Origin: Vibrio aerogenes
GTDB taxonomy: Bacteria; Pseudomonadota; Gammaproteobacteria; Enterobacterales; Vibrionaceae
Assembly: GCF_024346755.1 (NCBI RefSeq)
Contig: NZ_AP024861.1
Location: 2,170,001-2,234,000 of the forward strand
Length of the DNA: 64,000 nucleotides
Direction of reading: 5' to 3'
Of this stretch, positions 1 to 11,224 are shown piece by piece. Position 1 is the first letter of the stretch. Each line of letters begins with the position of its first letter. The notes below the pieces were generated by a model. That model had not been told where the DNA came from. It saw only the letters and a program-made list of their open reading frames with translations, and made no database searches. The position numbers and the translations under genes are program-made.

Positions 1-1241
1 TCCAGCCCTTCGGCTTCAGCCATTGTGACCACAGTTGGCGCTAATGCGGCCAAGCCGTCAGCAGTAAGCTCCTGAACTGTCATTCGTTTACTGAAATCAG
101 CCAGTCCAAGGCTTGAATAGGTTCGGGTATAACCATATGTGGGTAAAACGTGATTCGTACCGGAGGCGTAATCTCCGGCTGACTCCGGTGACCATGCTCC
201 CAAAAAGATGGAACCGGCGTTATCCAGCAATGGCAGTAATTCTCTTGGATTTCTGGTTTGAACTATCAGGTGTTCCGGCCCATAAAAATTTGAAATAGAC
301 ACGGCTTGCGTCATCGATTCACAAATGACAATCAGACTGGATGCCAAAGCCTTTTCTGCAATCTCAGCACGGGACAAAAGTTGTAGCTGTTTTTTCACGG
401 CATCAGAAACCTGATCAGCAATGACGGGAGAAGGAGTGACCAAAACTACCTGAGAATCAGGCCCATGCTCAGCCTGACTCAACAAGTCTGCAGCAATAAA
501 CTCCGGGTCTGCCGCTTCATCAGCAATCACCATCACTTCAGATGGCCCGGCAGGCATATCAATCGCAGCACCGCGGAAGTCATTACTGACCTGTCGTTTC
601 GCTTCTGTCACATAGGCATTACCCGGCCCGAATATTTTATCTGCTTTCGCGACAGTTTCAGTACCGTAAGCCATCGCTGCAACCGCTTGTGCACCGCCAA
701 TATTATAGACTTCGTCAATACCACATAATTGTGCTACATATAAAATTTCATCCGCGATTGGCGGAGGCGAACACAAAATCACTTTCTGGCATCCGGCAAT
801 TTGTGCCGGCACGCCCAGCATTAAAACGGTTGATGGCAGAGGCGCACTCCCACCCGGAATATAGAGACCGACTGTATTGACCGGACGGGTCACCTGTTCA
901 CACACCACACCGGGCATCGTTTCAAGCTTAACCGGTTGTGGAATCTGTGCCCGGTGAAATTTTGCAATATTGTCGTAAGCCTGTTCCAGCGCCTGAATCA
1001 TTTCCGCAGATAAACGCGATGCCGCAGCCTGAATTTCGTCACCGGACACACGAATAGAGCCGGGAGCGACCCCATCAAACTTCAGGGTTAATTCTTTTAG
1101 TGCCTTATCGCCATCGGCCTGTACAGCAGAAATGACCTGCTCTACCGCAGAAGTAATACTCTTGCCTTCAGTAATTGCCGGCCGTTCCAGTACCGAGACA
1201 CGTTGTTCTTTACTCAGGGATTGCCAAACTACAGTTCTCAT
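1..1241 (-). CDS. hisD: Histidinol dehydrogenase (3' end cut by window edge)
   Basis: HisD carries out the last two oxidations of histidine biosynthesis (L-histidinol to L-histidine, NAD-dependent, zinc enzyme, cytoplasm). The minus-strand frame opens at an ATG (1239-1241) as [14 protein letters not shown] and stays open to base 1, giving 413 codons. The family is about 430 residues long, so only about 20 C-terminal residues are missing. Family-typical stretches are readable: [74 protein letters not shown] and GTNHVLPT. It begins 5 nt after the hisG stop, and a GGAG ribosome site lies inside the end of hisG, so the two are cotranscribed. It is the second gene of the his operon. Confidence 0.97.
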   Translation of the reverse strand, partial: MRTVVWQSLSKEQRVSVLERPAITEGKSITSAVEQVISAVQADGDKALKELTLKFDGVAPGSIRVSGDEIQAAASRLSAEMIQALEQAYDNIAKFHRAQIPQPVKLETMPGVVCEQVTRPVNTVGLYIPGGSAPLPSTVLMLGVPAQIAGCQKVILCSPPPIADEILYVAQLCGIDEVYNIGGAQAVAAMAYGTETVAKADKIFGPGNAYVTEAKRQVSNDFRGAAIDMPAGPSEVMVIADEAADPEFIAADLLSQAEHGPDSQVVLVTPSPVIADQVSDAVKKQLQLLSRAEIAEKALASSLIVICESMTQAVSISNFYGPEHLIVQTRNPRELLPLLDNAGSIFLGAWSPESAGDYASGTNHVLPTYGYTRTYSSLGLADFSKRMTVQELTADGLAALAPTVVTMAEAEGL

Positions 1242-1246
1242 TGCAA

Positions 1247-2146
1247 TTACTCCATCATTTTTTCAATTGGAAGGACCAGAATTGAACTTGCACCCAGTGC
1301 TTTTAACTGTTCCATTGTTTCCCAGAAGAGATTTTCAGAGCTCACAAGGTGTACGGCAACTTTGGATTGATCAGCAGAAAGTGGCAATACGGTCGGGTCT
1401 TCTGCACCAGGCAGTAATGCTTTAATTTCAGCCAGCTGACCAACCGGTGCATGCAGCATGATATATTTCGACTCTTTTGCCTGTTGTACGCCATGCATCC
1501 GGGTCAGCAATTTTTCAATCAGTGCGCTTTTTTCCGAATCAAACTCACCTGCCCGCTGGATCAGTGTGGCTTTCGACTCAAAAATGACTTCGACTTCTTT
1601 CAGACCATTTGCCTCAAGGGTCGCACCGGTTGAAACCAGATCAGCAATGGCATCAGCCAGTCCGGCCCTCGGTGCAACTTCAACGGAACCTGTCAGCATA
1701 CAGGTTGAGAAAGGAATTTCCTGTCTGTCCATATACGCCTTCAACAGATGTGGATAAGTGGTTGCAATTCGCATCCCGCTCAAATCCTGAGGCCCGTTAT
1801 AGGTGACATCTTTATCGACAGCGACAGAGAGACGGCATCCTCCAAAATCAAGCCGTCGCAATGTGACAAACTCATTTGGCTCATTACGGGCCTTACGATC
1901 CAGGCGAACTTCTTCCAGTTCATTTTCCCCAATGAAACCTAAATCGACCACGCCATCCATAATTAAGCCCGGAATGTCATCATCACGAACAAGCAATAAA
2001 TCGATGGGCATATTCAGTGAGTGAACAACCAGGCGCTCTCCCATAATCGTAAATTTAACGCCACACTTTTTCAGCAGATTCATACACTCTTTGCTGAGTC
2101 GGCCTTTTTTCTGGATAGCGATTCGCAAGCGTTGTTGTGATTGCAT
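1247..2146 (-). CDS. hisG: ATP phosphoribosyltransferase
   Basis: HisG condenses ATP with PRPP, the first committed and feedback-inhibited step of histidine biosynthesis. The 299-residue length is that of the long, HisZ-independent form: two periplasmic-binding-like catalytic lobes followed by a regulatory ACT-like C-terminal domain (about residues 225-299). Visible family motifs are [13 protein letters not shown] at the N-terminus, [13 protein letters not shown], the PRPP-binding segment [16 protein letters not shown] and the C-terminal VLPIEKMME. The ATG at 2146 is preceded by AAGGA at good spacing. It is the first structural gene after the leader peptide and attenuator, and hisD follows at 5 nt. 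Nothing unusual is seen. Confidence 0.97.
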   Translation of the reverse strand: MQSQQRLRIAIQKKGRLSKECMNLLKKCGVKFTIMGERLVVHSLNMPIDLLLVRDDDIPGLIMDGVVDLGFIGENELEEVRLDRKARNEPNEFVTLRRLDFGGCRLSVAVDKDVTYNGPQDLSGMRIATTYPHLLKAYMDRQEIPFSTCMLTGSVEVAPRAGLADAIADLVSTGATLEANGLKEVEVIFESKATLIQRAGEFDSEKSALIEKLLTRMHGVQQAKESKYIMLHAPVGQLAEIKALLPGAEDPTVLPLSADQSKVAVHLVSSENLFWETMEQLKALGASSILVLPIEKMME

Positions 2147-2204
2147 GTTGTGATTCCTTTTCTGTCATTCTTTTTAGTTAAGCATTAATTTTTGTGGATA
2201 GAAT

Positions 2205-2280
2205 AAAAAAACCCCCGGGAGCTAATCCCGAGGGTTTCTAAACTTGCTTAACCACCGGGAGAATCTTGTCTCCCGGGTAT
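2205..2280 (-). promoter_or_regulatory. his operon attenuator (pause and terminator hairpins)
   Basis: Between the leader peptide and hisG the minus strand carries an upstream stem (CCGGGAGA paired with TCTCCCGG, bases 2255-2276). It is followed by a GC-rich stem (AACCCTCGGGA with TCCCGGGGGTT) running into seven T residues (about 2205-2236), a classic intrinsic terminator. One arm of the upstream stem can instead pair with the CTCGGGA arm of the terminator, giving the mutually exclusive structures expected of a his attenuator. Ribosome stalling on the histidine codons would favour read-through into hisG. Confidence 0.93.
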
Positions 2281-2302
2281 GCGCCACCGCCCCGAAAGAC
2301 CT

Positions 2303-2332
2303 TCAAGGGTGATGATGGTGATGGATGTTCAT
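2303..2332 (-). CDS. hisL: his operon leader peptide
   Basis: This is a 9-codon ORF on the minus strand reading M-N-I-H-H-H-H-H-P-stop, with five consecutive histidine codons. It lies just upstream of the attenuator hairpins and hisG. The run of His codons makes translation a sensor of charged histidinyl-tRNA, as in the E. coli and Salmonella his leader, though the run is shorter here. Its position, orientation and composition leave little doubt. It is too short for routine ORF callers. Confidence 0.95.
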   Translation of the reverse strand: MNIHHHHHP

Positions 2333-2437
2333 TGCCAAATTGCGCATACAGGTTTTATCTCTTTGATTTCAGTTTATCTGAAGAACTGCATTCACAGTAT
2401 ACAAGCCAGAAATATTTTTCAAGTCTTAATTTGTTTT

Positions 2438-2479
2438 ATATACCCAAACTACCTGAAGGTGCAGTGTTCAGTGAGATTT
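2438..2479 (+). repeat. Dispersed TACCCA-ACCTGAAG intergenic repeat, copy 1
   Basis: This intergenic element beginning ATATACCCAAACTACCTGAAG is shared with 18368-18409. Weaker relatives lie at 32403-32440 (plus) and 21490-21519 (minus). It lies between the his leader and the end of lysW. Confidence 0.7.
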
Positions 2480-2488
2480 GATTGGCCA

Positions 2489-4051
2489 TTATGCTGTTGT
2501 TCTTTTACGGATATATAAAATAAAACACATCACAGAAAAAGCCAGTGAGCTTGCCAGAAAAGAGACGCCCAGCGAATCCGTCAACCCTAAAACAACGTAA
2601 CCGATTAATGAAACACCGGCAACCAGTAAAGCATAAGGTAACTGAGTCGACACATGATCAATATGGCGGCACCGCGCACCAGTCGATGATAATATCGTTG
2701 TATCTGAAATTGGTGAGCAGTGATCACCAAAGACTGAACCAGCCAGAACAGCGCCGAGCATCGGCAGCATTAAAGAAATATCAGAAGCCCCTGCAATATC
2801 ACCCGCGATAGGTAACATAATACCGAATGTACCCCATGAAGTTCCGGTTGCAAATGCCATACAGCCAGACAAAACAAACAAAATTACAGGTAATAAAGTG
2901 ACCGGTATATTCCCCTGAACCAGTGAGGATAAATAAGCGCCGGTTTTCATGTCTTTAATAATTGCACCAATTGTCCATGCAAAAAACAGGACTAATATGG
3001 CACCGAACATTGACTTCGCACCAATCCATAATGTTCTGGAAATATCACTCCATGGCATCCCTTTGCTCACGACACGAATAAGTGAGACCAATAATCCAAA
3101 GCTTCCGCCATACACAAGTGACATACCAACATCGGTATTTTCAAAAGCGCCCAAGACAGTAAAAGCGAGATTATCTGAAACAAGTGATTGCCATCCTGTC
3201 CACATCATCGCGAAAATAGTCGCCGCAATCAGGGCCAGAATAGGCACAATTAAATCACTGACTTTACCTTTATCACTTTCAGGAATATCCAGTTCATCTT
3301 TTAAATCTGTCATTTGCCCGTCAGATTCAGCAGAATAACCGCTGTTTTGCTCATGACGTCTCATCGGACCAATATCTAATTGCAACCAAATCATGACAAA
3401 AACCATCAGCAAAGCAAACATGGCATAGAAATTCATCGGCACCAACTGCATATATGCCCCCAACGGTGTGTATTCTGTCATGCCATGAGACACCAAAATA
3501 CCACTGATGATTGTCATAATATAAGCACCCCAGCTTGAAGCCGGCATAATAATACACATCGGTGCAGCAGTTGAATCCAGAATATAAGCAAGTTTGGCTC
3601 TTGAAACACCAGCCCGATCAGTCACTGGCCGGGCAATCGAGCCAACCGCAAGGCTGTTAAAGTAATCATCCACAAAAATAAATACACCCAGAAGGGCTGC
3701 AAGTAATTGTGAACCTCTCTTCCCTTTTACTTTCCCCTGGGCCCAGACGGCAAAAGCCCGGGTTCCTCCGGAAAGAGACAACATCGCAGTCATCATTCCC
3801 AGCAAAATAAGAAAGGCAATAATACTCATATTCCACGAGTTAATTCCGCCATCTTCAATCACCAGACCAGAAACTTTATCAAACAGGTAAGTGATTGAGC
3901 TGATTACTGAATAATCGGAAAGTAATAATGTACCTAATATAATTCCGATCCCTAAAGACAACAAAACACGATGGGTAAAAATTGCAAGCCCCAAAGCCAC
4001 AACGGGAGGTAAAAGGGACAATGGCGAGGAAGAGAAATCTGTTAATATCAT
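2489..4051 (-). CDS. lysW: NhaC-family transporter, probable lysine transporter LysW
   Basis: This is a 520-residue polytopic inner-membrane protein of the NhaC Na+/H+ antiporter superfamily, with about 11-12 hydrophobic segments. Family-typical stretches include IFVDDYFNSLAVGSIARPVTDR, AFATGTSWGTFGIMLPIAG and FGDHCSPISDTTILSS. By sequence alone it would be called a Na+/H+ antiporter. However, the 5' leader is a well-preserved lysine riboswitch (about 4158-4340). NhaC-like genes under lysine riboswitches in Vibrio and related gamma-proteobacteria have been proposed to be lysine importers (LysW). The function is therefore inferred from regulation, not from a substrate motif. The ATG at 4051 has only a weak ribosome site. 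It is a single-gene unit between the his operon and the H-NS gene. Confidence 0.85.
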   Translation of the reverse strand: MILTDFSSSPLSLLPPVVALGLAIFTHRVLLSLGIGIILGTLLLSDYSVISSITYLFDKVSGLVIEDGGINSWNMSIIAFLILLGMMTAMLSLSGGTRAFAVWAQGKVKGKRGSQLLAALLGVFIFVDDYFNSLAVGSIARPVTDRAGVSRAKLAYILDSTAAPMCIIMPASSWGAYIMTIISGILVSHGMTEYTPLGAYMQLVPMNFYAMFALLMVFVMIWLQLDIGPMRRHEQNSGYSAESDGQMTDLKDELDIPESDKGKVSDLIVPILALIAATIFAMMWTGWQSLVSDNLAFTVLGAFENTDVGMSLVYGGSFGLLVSLIRVVSKGMPWSDISRTLWIGAKSMFGAILVLFFAWTIGAIIKDMKTGAYLSSLVQGNIPVTLLPVILFVLSGCMAFATGTSWGTFGIMLPIAGDIAGASDISLMLPMLGAVLAGSVFGDHCSPISDTTILSSTGARCRHIDHVSTQLPYALLVAGVSLIGYVVLGLTDSLGVSFLASSLAFSVMCFILYIRKRTTA

Positions 4052-4718
4052 GATCTTTAACCAATTATATATATGGTAAGAGATCTACTGCATTGAAATT
4101 AAATTACTTTACATCGTAATTTGAAATGAGCTAAGTGAAGAGTCAATTCACCCAGACCTTACAGTAGCGCTCCATAGTTATAAAATTAAACTGACTATGG
4201 CAGTGTTGTTCCTATTTGGAAACAACCCCAGCAAATGTGTTTTGATATACACACCCACTTCGGCGAAAAAACCTTTCACCACATCTCAAAGGAATCACCC
4301 TAAATGTGTTTACTCATTTTAATCGCGCCTCTACAACGGGCCAGAACAAATGACTACCAATCAGACAAGACTCAATAGTATCTGTTAATGACCGAATAAT
4401 AAGGCGGCTATTGTACAAGTATAGATAGCATTTGCAATCGATTTGTCTCTATTGGGATATATCTCTATTAAACGTTAATGGTTATACTAATTAACTTGCA
4501 CTATATCGTGTATTTTGAGCTACAATTCAAATTAACAAATTAGATTCATATCGAACATATACGTAAAGTTCTTTATTACTAACAAAAATAAAATTTACAT
4601 TTATTTACGCATAAAATTTTTACACAGAATTGAAGAACAATTATTGTAAGAATAAATATCTGGGTTTATTATTACAGTACATATTGTGAAATTAAAATTT
4701 AATCAATAGGAATTAGTA
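4052..4718. other. Intergenic region between lysW and the H-NS gene
   Basis: About 670 nt of AT-rich DNA separate the two divergently read genes. The lysW-proximal half (minus strand) holds the lysine riboswitch and its expression platform. The half next to the H-NS gene (about 4440-4718) is very AT-rich with many short A and T tracts, as expected for an autoregulated, H-NS-bound promoter. No ORF was seen. No single promoter could be chosen with confidence. Confidence 0.6.
4158..4340 (-). ncRNA. Lysine riboswitch (L box) upstream of lysW
   Basis: Read on the minus strand, the 5' leader shows the conserved blocks of the lysine aptamer in order: GTAGAGGCGCG, a block like AGTAAACAC, GGGTGATTCCTTTGAGATGTG, GTGAAAGG, CGCCGAAGTGG, GCTGGGG, and finally CTATGGAGCGCTACTG, whose CTAC closes helix P1 with the first GTAG. 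The 3' P1 strand (CTACTG, read 4167 to 4162) is complementary to a CAGTAG at 4085-4090, about 35 nt before the start codon. That alternative pairing may form part of the expression platform. No clear terminator with a U tract follows the aptamer, so control of translation is at least as likely as attenuation. Confidence 0.95.
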
Positions 4719-5120
4719 ATGTCGGAAATCACAAAAACTTTACTAAATATTCGTAGTTTACGTGCTTATGCACGTGATTTAACACTTCAACAACTTGAAG
4801 AAGCTTTAGAAAAATTCACTTCGGTTGTTGAAGAGCGAAGAGAAATTGAAGAGCAAGAACAGGCAGAAAAAGCGGCTCAGGAAGAAAAACTGGCGGCAAT
4901 TGCTGAACAAATAGCGAAAGACGGTATTGATGTGAGTGCGCTAATATCTGCACTTTCATCAGAAGGCAAAACCAAAAGTAAACGTGCACCACGTCCTGCT
5001 AAATATAAATATATTGATGAAGCTGGCAACGAAAAGACCTGGACTGGTCAGGGTCGTACACCATCAGTAATTCAAAAAGCGTTGGATGAAGGTAAGTCTC
5101 TTGATGACTTTTCCATCTAA
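4719..5120 (+). CDS. vicH: H-NS family nucleoid-associated protein (VicH-type)
   Basis: This is a 133-residue xenogeneic silencer and nucleoid protein. Residues 1-65 form the charged coiled-coil oligomerisation region (LNIRSLRAYARDLTLQQLEEALEKF onward). A flexible linker with a basic patch (KTKSKRAPRPAKY) follows. The C-terminal DNA-binding domain, about residues 90-133, has the family core TWTGQGRTPSVIQKAL. The QGR hook that inserts into AT-rich minor grooves is intact. The position next to gsk matches vicH of Vibrio cholerae. A ribosome site AGGAAT precedes the ATG. It ends in a strong shared terminator. Confidence 0.96.
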   Translation: MSEITKTLLNIRSLRAYARDLTLQQLEEALEKFTSVVEERREIEEQEQAEKAAQEEKLAAIAEQIAKDGIDVSALISALSSEGKTKSKRAPRPAKYKYIDEAGNEKTWTGQGRTPSVIQKALDEGKSLDDFSI

Positions 5121-5136
5121 TTCTTCATTTTGATAA

Positions 5137-5169
5137 TAAAAAAGGCTCCATGATTGGAGCCTTTTTTTA
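5137..5169. terminator. Bidirectional terminator between vicH and gsk
   Basis: A GGCTCCA/TGGAGCC stem is flanked by an A run on the left and a T run on the right. It can end the plus-strand vicH transcript and the minus-strand gsk transcript. Confidence 0.93.
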
Positions 5170-5183
5170 TTCTCTTTTTACAA

Positions 5184-6488
5184 TTATCTTTCCCAGTAAG
5201 CCTCTTCCAGGCTATCTTCTTTTTCCGGAAGCCCTCTCGATAATCTGGGCGAATTTTGTGCTAACACTTCATAACTTACCCGGTTTGCATATTTGCAGAC
5301 CTGAGAAAAAGAAGAATACGTAATGAAATCCAGCTGATGTTTACTGGAATTGGGAACGTTATTTTTATGGTATTTATTCGCTGCCATATCATGTAATAAA
5401 GCGGATAAAGCTGCATCTCCGGCACCATTTGTATTTTTAATCACTTCCGGACCACCCATATAAGGTGCAATATGTGAATAGACTTTTATAGGCTCTTCAC
5501 ACTGACTCTTTTTCATTGGCCTGCTAAATTCATAACGATTAAATTCAGCAATTTCACCCGGTAACAAAGGCAATGAAGTGACTCTTTTCGCTTTCTCTTC
5601 TGTATAGCCAGCCATAAATAACCCAAGCGGGCCAGCAGTACAAAGCACCAAATCAACCCATTCCAGCGCTTTATCCGCAGCAACCAGAGGGTTTTCTTCA
5701 CCAGTCAGAGCATAACCTTCTTCTTCATTCATCGCCACGACTGTAATATGTTGCTTTAAAAATTCCTGCCAGAATACAGGGTCACTTTCCAGAATTTGTT
5801 TCGTTCCTAAAGTTAAAACCACCGGAACCTGATACTTTTTAGCATATTCAATCGCCCTGTTTGTTGCCTCCGGCATCGGGTCACCCGGTTTACAACGAAT
5901 TAAGTATGCGGACAAAACTAATGCGGAAGCATTTTTAAATATCGCCTCGGGAATACTCTCCGGAATCAGCTGGTTCATATAACCTTCACTAATCGCAAAG
6001 GTACGCTCACCCGCTTCATTAATTAATGTAAAACACCGGCCTATCGGCCCATTTACACCTTGTAAATAATTTAAATTGACCCGGCTTGACGTATTACATA
6101 AATATCGGTAGCCATAGCTGCCTATCTCAATATTGTTGCACATAACCCCTAATAAAGTTGAACAATCATCAGCTAGAACAGAATAATTATGCAATGTATT
6201 CCCTACAGTGCCACCGGCAAATTCATTTGTAATCAATTGTTGATCGACTAATTCTTTATACAAGCATTCTGCCGACTGATCATCAAGGACGAGTGAATGA
6301 CCAATACTTAACTGATGACGACGAATCAGGTCTTCATCAATTTTTGCTTCTATATCAACAAGAATTTGATCAATCCCAATGACATGGGGACGTGGGAATT
6401 TTTTTATATTCAAGGTCTGAGATATAAGCGGATCTCGATTATCAACAGGAAAATAGTGTTTTGACTTACGCTGGCCGGGAAATTTCAT
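5184..6488 (-). CDS. gsk: Inosine-guanosine kinase
   Basis: Gsk phosphorylates inosine and guanosine with ATP in purine salvage; it is a cytoplasmic member of the PfkB/ribokinase fold. The protein aligns along its whole length with E. coli Gsk as I remember it: MKFPGQRKSKHYFPV at the start, GIDQILVDIEAKID, QFAGGTVGNTLHNYSVL-like (here FAGGTVGNTLHNYSV), RCFTLINEAGERTFAIS, the ATP/anion-hole signature NTNGAGDAALSALLHD with the catalytic Asp, and NRVSYEVLAQNSPRLSRGLP near the end. The frame is open upstream to 6527, but the start at 6488 matches the family N-terminus, so the shorter 434-residue form is chosen. It converges on vicH and shares its terminator. Confidence 0.95.
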   Translation of the reverse strand: MKFPGQRKSKHYFPVDNRDPLISQTLNIKKFPRPHVIGIDQILVDIEAKIDEDLIRRHQLSIGHSLVLDDQSAECLYKELVDQQLITNEFAGGTVGNTLHNYSVLADDCSTLLGVMCNNIEIGSYGYRYLCNTSSRVNLNYLQGVNGPIGRCFTLINEAGERTFAISEGYMNQLIPESIPEAIFKNASALVLSAYLIRCKPGDPMPEATNRAIEYAKKYQVPVVLTLGTKQILESDPVFWQEFLKQHITVVAMNEEEGYALTGEENPLVAADKALEWVDLVLCTAGPLGLFMAGYTEEKAKRVTSLPLLPGEIAEFNRYEFSRPMKKSQCEEPIKVYSHIAPYMGGPEVIKNTNGAGDAALSALLHDMAANKYHKNNVPNSSKHQLDFITYSSFSQVCKYANRVSYEVLAQNSPRLSRGLPEKEDSLEEAYWER

Positions 6489-7022
6489 ATATAAAAACGA
6501 AGTGAGTAAATTACAGTAAGAAAGCAATTCTAACGCTCTGCGTTATTGTCAGCAATCTATTCATATATTATCGGGGCAGAAAATTTCTAAACATATTGAA
6601 TATAGATTAACTGTTTACTATAGCATATGAAACATGTATCTATTGTGCGTCATTATATATCTTTGATTCAATAACAACGCTCATCACATTTAGCCGGATT
6701 TTTATTACATGACACCGACATTAATTTATCATATGAATCAAACACTGACGTTCAAATTTTGACATCATCGTCTTAAAAACATACACCATCGTTACAAATT
6801 TATACATTTTTTATTTATTTCTATGATCACATATACAAAAATTATTCGCAACGTCTTAATTTATTATTTATTTTATCCTCTTTGATGCACAAAAAATATC
6901 ACATGCAAATACATCCTGGTGTGCAGAAAAAGCGCTTACCTGAGATTTATTTGCTGGCTCTGTCACCACATAAATCTTTCTGATAGAATTGCTCGCTTAT
7001 TTATGTATGTGGTGTCGGTCTC
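6489..7022. other. AT-rich intergenic region between gsk and mnmA
   Basis: About 530 nt separate two divergent genes and must carry both promoters. It is strongly AT-rich with several A/T tracts. I see no convincing ORF, RNA gene or operator in it. Confidence 0.5.
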
Positions 7023-8180
7023 ATGTCAGAAAATATGAAAACAAATGCACAAAAAAGAGTCATCGTCGGCATGTCTGGTGGCGTCGATTCATCTGTCTCA
7101 GCCTATCTTCTTCAACAACAGGGTTATCTTGTGGAAGGCTTATTTATGAAAAACTGGGAAGAAGATGACGGAGAAGAATACTGTACAGCTGCTGAAGATT
7201 TAGCAGACGCACAAGCGGTTTGTGACAAGCTCGGGATTCATTTACATACGATTAATTTTGCTGCTGAATACTGGGACAATGTCTTCGAACATTTTCTCAG
7301 TGAATATAAAGCCGGCAGAACACCAAATCCGGATATACTCTGTAATAAAGAAATTAAATTCAAAGCATTTCTTGAGTTTGCCGATGAGGTCCTTGAAGCA
7401 GATTATATTGCCATGGGACATTACGTCCGCCGTACCTTTTCAGATGACCAGACATCGCAGCCTCAGATGCTTCGCGGGCGGGATAAAAATAAAGACCAGA
7501 GTTATTTTTTATACACTCTGAGCCATGAACAAATAAAACGCAGTCTTTTTCCGGTTGGAGAACTGGAAAAACCTGAGGTTCGCAAAATTGCTGAGGAACA
7601 AGGTTTAATCACAGCGAAGAAAAAAGATTCAACCGGCATCTGTTTCATTGGCGAACGTAAGTTTACTGAATTTCTGTCGCGCTATCTTCCGGCACAACCA
7701 GGTAAAATTGAAACACCGGAAGGACAAGTCATCGGCGAACATCAGGGCCTGATGTATCATACGCTTGGACAGCGGAAAGGCTTGCACATTGGTGGACAAA
7801 AAGGTGGCGGTGGTCATGAACAGCCCTGGTATGTCGCTGAAAAAGATTTGCAACGCAATGTTTTAATTGCCGTTCAGGGCGCCGACCATCCATTGCTGAA
7901 ATCTGAAGGGCTGATCGCAACACAATTGCACTGGGTAGATCGTCATCCGGTCATCGAGCCTAAACAATGCACGGTTAAAACCCGCTATCGTCAGGAAGAT
8001 ATTCCCTGTACTATCATTCCCGTTGGTGCAAAGACTTCGGAAGAAGGCACACCGCGTATCAAAGTTATCTTTGATGAACCCCAAATTGCCGTTACACCGG
8101 GTCAGTCTGCTGTTTTTTATGATGGAGATGTATGCCTTGGTGGTGGTATTATCGAATCAAGAATTCCATTTAAAAAATAA
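7023..8180 (+). CDS. mnmA: tRNA-specific 2-thiouridylase MnmA
   Basis: MnmA adenylates and thiolates U34 of tRNA-Lys, -Glu and -Gln, using sulfur relayed by TusE. The 385-residue protein has the PP-loop motif SGGVDSS at residues 18-24, the substrate-binding KNWEEDD segment, and both catalytic cysteines in their usual settings: [12 protein letters not shown] and [10 protein letters not shown]. The tRNA-interacting stretch [13 protein letters not shown] and the C-terminal beta-barrel are also present. An in-frame ATG at codon 5 is a possible alternative start. hflD follows after 17 nt and purB after that, the usual gamma-proteobacterial gene order. Confidence 0.97.
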   Translation: MSENMKTNAQKRVIVGMSGGVDSSVSAYLLQQQGYLVEGLFMKNWEEDDGEEYCTAAEDLADAQAVCDKLGIHLHTINFAAEYWDNVFEHFLSEYKAGRTPNPDILCNKEIKFKAFLEFADEVLEADYIAMGHYVRRTFSDDQTSQPQMLRGRDKNKDQSYFLYTLSHEQIKRSLFPVGELEKPEVRKIAEEQGLITAKKKDSTGICFIGERKFTEFLSRYLPAQPGKIETPEGQVIGEHQGLMYHTLGQRKGLHIGGQKGGGGHEQPWYVAEKDLQRNVLIAVQGADHPLLKSEGLIATQLHWVDRHPVIEPKQCTVKTRYRQEDIPCTIIPVGAKTSEEGTPRIKVIFDEPQIAVTPGQSAVFYDGDVCLGGGIIESRIPFKK

Positions 8181-8197
8181 TTACTGAGGAGTTTTAC

Positions 8198-8815
8198 GTG
8201 GCGAACACAATTTATGATCGGACCATCGCATTTGCCGGCTTATGTCAGGCAGCTTATCTGGTACAACAGGTTGCGAAAAACGGTCACTGTGAAGAAAACG
8301 CCTTTGAAACTTCAATTCGGGCCATTTTAAATATGAATCCGTCAAGCACACTTGACGTTTTCGGCAGGGAATCGAATCTGAAAGCAGGTTTAAACTGTCT
8401 GGTCAGCGGGCTCGACAGCAGTTCATCAGGCAATGAAATCACCCGATATGTTATCGGCCTGATGGCTCTGGAAAGAAAATTAAATGCCCGTCGCGATGCC
8501 ATGTCTCAACTCAGTGACCGTCTCGATATGCTTGAGCGCCAGACGGCACACTTCGACCTTTTCGATGAGCAAATGATCAGCAATATTGCCAGTATTTATC
8601 TTGATGTTATCAGCCCTATCGGCCCCAGAATTCAGGTAACTGGCACCCCATCCGTATTACAGCAAACAGCTAACCAGCATAAAGTCCGTGCTCTGCTTCT
8701 CTCAGGTATCCGCAGCACTGTACTATGGCGTCAGGTTGGCGGAAAACGTCGCCATTTAATCATTGGCCGAAAAAAAATGGTTGAACAGGCAAACATTCTA
8801 TTAGCCCGTATCTGA
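8198..8815 (+). CDS. hflD: High frequency lysogenization protein HflD homolog
   Basis: This is a 205-residue, mostly helical, membrane-associated protein. In E. coli HflD binds the lambda CII activator and influences lysogeny; its housekeeping role is unclear. Family-typical features are the N-terminal [21 protein letters not shown] segment, [15 protein letters not shown] in the middle, and [15 protein letters not shown] plus [24 protein letters not shown] text at the end. It starts at GTG/ATG-like context (GTG at 8198, GGAG ribosome site 10 nt upstream). It sits 17 nt after mnmA and 58 nt before purB, so the three probably form one operon. Confidence 0.95.
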   Translation: MANTIYDRTIAFAGLCQAAYLVQQVAKNGHCEENAFETSIRAILNMNPSSTLDVFGRESNLKAGLNCLVSGLDSSSSGNEITRYVIGLMALERKLNARRDAMSQLSDRLDMLERQTAHFDLFDEQMISNIASIYLDVISPIGPRIQVTGTPSVLQQTANQHKVRALLLSGIRSTVLWRQVGGKRRHLIIGRKKMVEQANILLARI

Positions 8816-8837
8816 CAACGACATCAGGCGAAATTAA

Positions 8838-10244
<1,407 letters not shown>

Positions 10245-10310
10245 ACTTAATCAGAACCGACTCATACCCTTCTAAGTCATTTTCTGATCTGTTTATTTTC
10301 AGATTGATAT

Positions 10311-10338
10311 AAAAAGGCTTCCTGCGGGAAGCCTTTTC
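10311..10338. terminator. Bidirectional terminator between purB and htpX
   Basis: An AAAAAGGCTTCC / GGAAGCCTTTT stem with a short loop lies between the convergent genes purB and htpX and has A/T flanks suited to both directions. Confidence 0.92.
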
Positions 10339-10360
10339 TGTTGCAGGGAAAACAGCCTGA

Positions 10361-11224
10361 TTACAACTGACGCAGTGCCTGAATCCGCTTATCCAATGGC
10401 GGGTGACTCATCATTAATTCCGTCAGAGAACGTTTACCATTGATCCCAAAAGCCATCATAGAACCTTCCAGCTGTGGCTCATGGCTCATTTTCAAACGCT
10501 CCAGCGCTGCAATCATCTTCCCTTTACCAACCAGTTTCGCTGCACCTGCATCGGCATGAAACTCCCGGTGACGGCTATACCACATCGTAATCAGGCTCGC
10601 CAGAATCCCGAAGACAATTTCAAGAACCATGGAAACCATAAAGTAAACCATCGGATTTTGGCTTTCACCTTCATCGGAATCGCGCGAAGCCACCAATCCG
10701 GCCACAACGCGGGCAAGGAAAATCACAAATGTATTCACGACGCCCTGCAACAAAGTCATCGTCACCATGTCACCATTGGCAATATGACTCATCTCATGCG
10801 CCAGTACAGCCTCCGCTTCATCTCTTGTCATGTTATGTAACAATCCGGTTGAGACGGCAACAAGAGAATCGTTACGTTTGGCGCCTGTCGCAAAAGCATT
10901 GATATCCGGTGAATCATAAATCGCGACCGTTGGCATACCAACGTTCACCTGCTTTGCCTGGCGTCGAACGGTCTCAATCAGCCAGTGTTCAGTCTCATTT
11001 CTGGGATTATCAATGACGACCCCACCCACTGAACTTAATGCAATTTTTTTAGATAACAGCAAAGAGATAAATGAGCCACCAAAGCCAAAAACAGCGGCCA
11101 GAACCAGCAGCCCTGATAAACTGCCGGGGCGAATTCCCGTTACAGCATAGACAATATTCAGTACAACACTCAGCACCAGAATTACGGCAAGGTTGGTTGC
11201 CAGAAATAACAGAATGCGTTTCAT
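10361..11224 (-). CDS. htpX: Membrane zinc metalloprotease HtpX
   Basis: HtpX is an inner-membrane M48 peptidase that works with FtsH in quality control of membrane proteins. The 287-residue protein has two N-terminal transmembrane segments (about 1-60), the zinc motif [10 protein letters not shown] in the middle, two further hydrophobic segments after it, and the downstream glutamate region [15 protein letters not shown]. The conserved C-terminus with [15 protein letters not shown] is intact. A strong AGGAGAAAGG ribosome site precedes the ATG. Heat-shock or Cpx control is known for the family, but I could not pick a convincing sigma-32 or CpxR site here. Confidence 0.96.
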   Translation of the reverse strand: MKRILLFLATNLAVILVLSVVLNIVYAVTGIRPGSLSGLLVLAAVFGFGGSFISLLLSKKIALSSVGGVVIDNPRNETEHWLIETVRRQAKQVNVGMPTVAIYDSPDINAFATGAKRNDSLVAVSTGLLHNMTRDEAEAVLAHEMSHIANGDMVTMTLLQGVVNTFVIFLARVVAGLVASRDSDEGESQNPMVYFMVSMVLEIVFGILASLITMWYSRHREFHADAGAAKLVGKGKMIAALERLKMSHEPQLEGSMMAFGINGKRSLTELMMSHPPLDKRIQALRQL

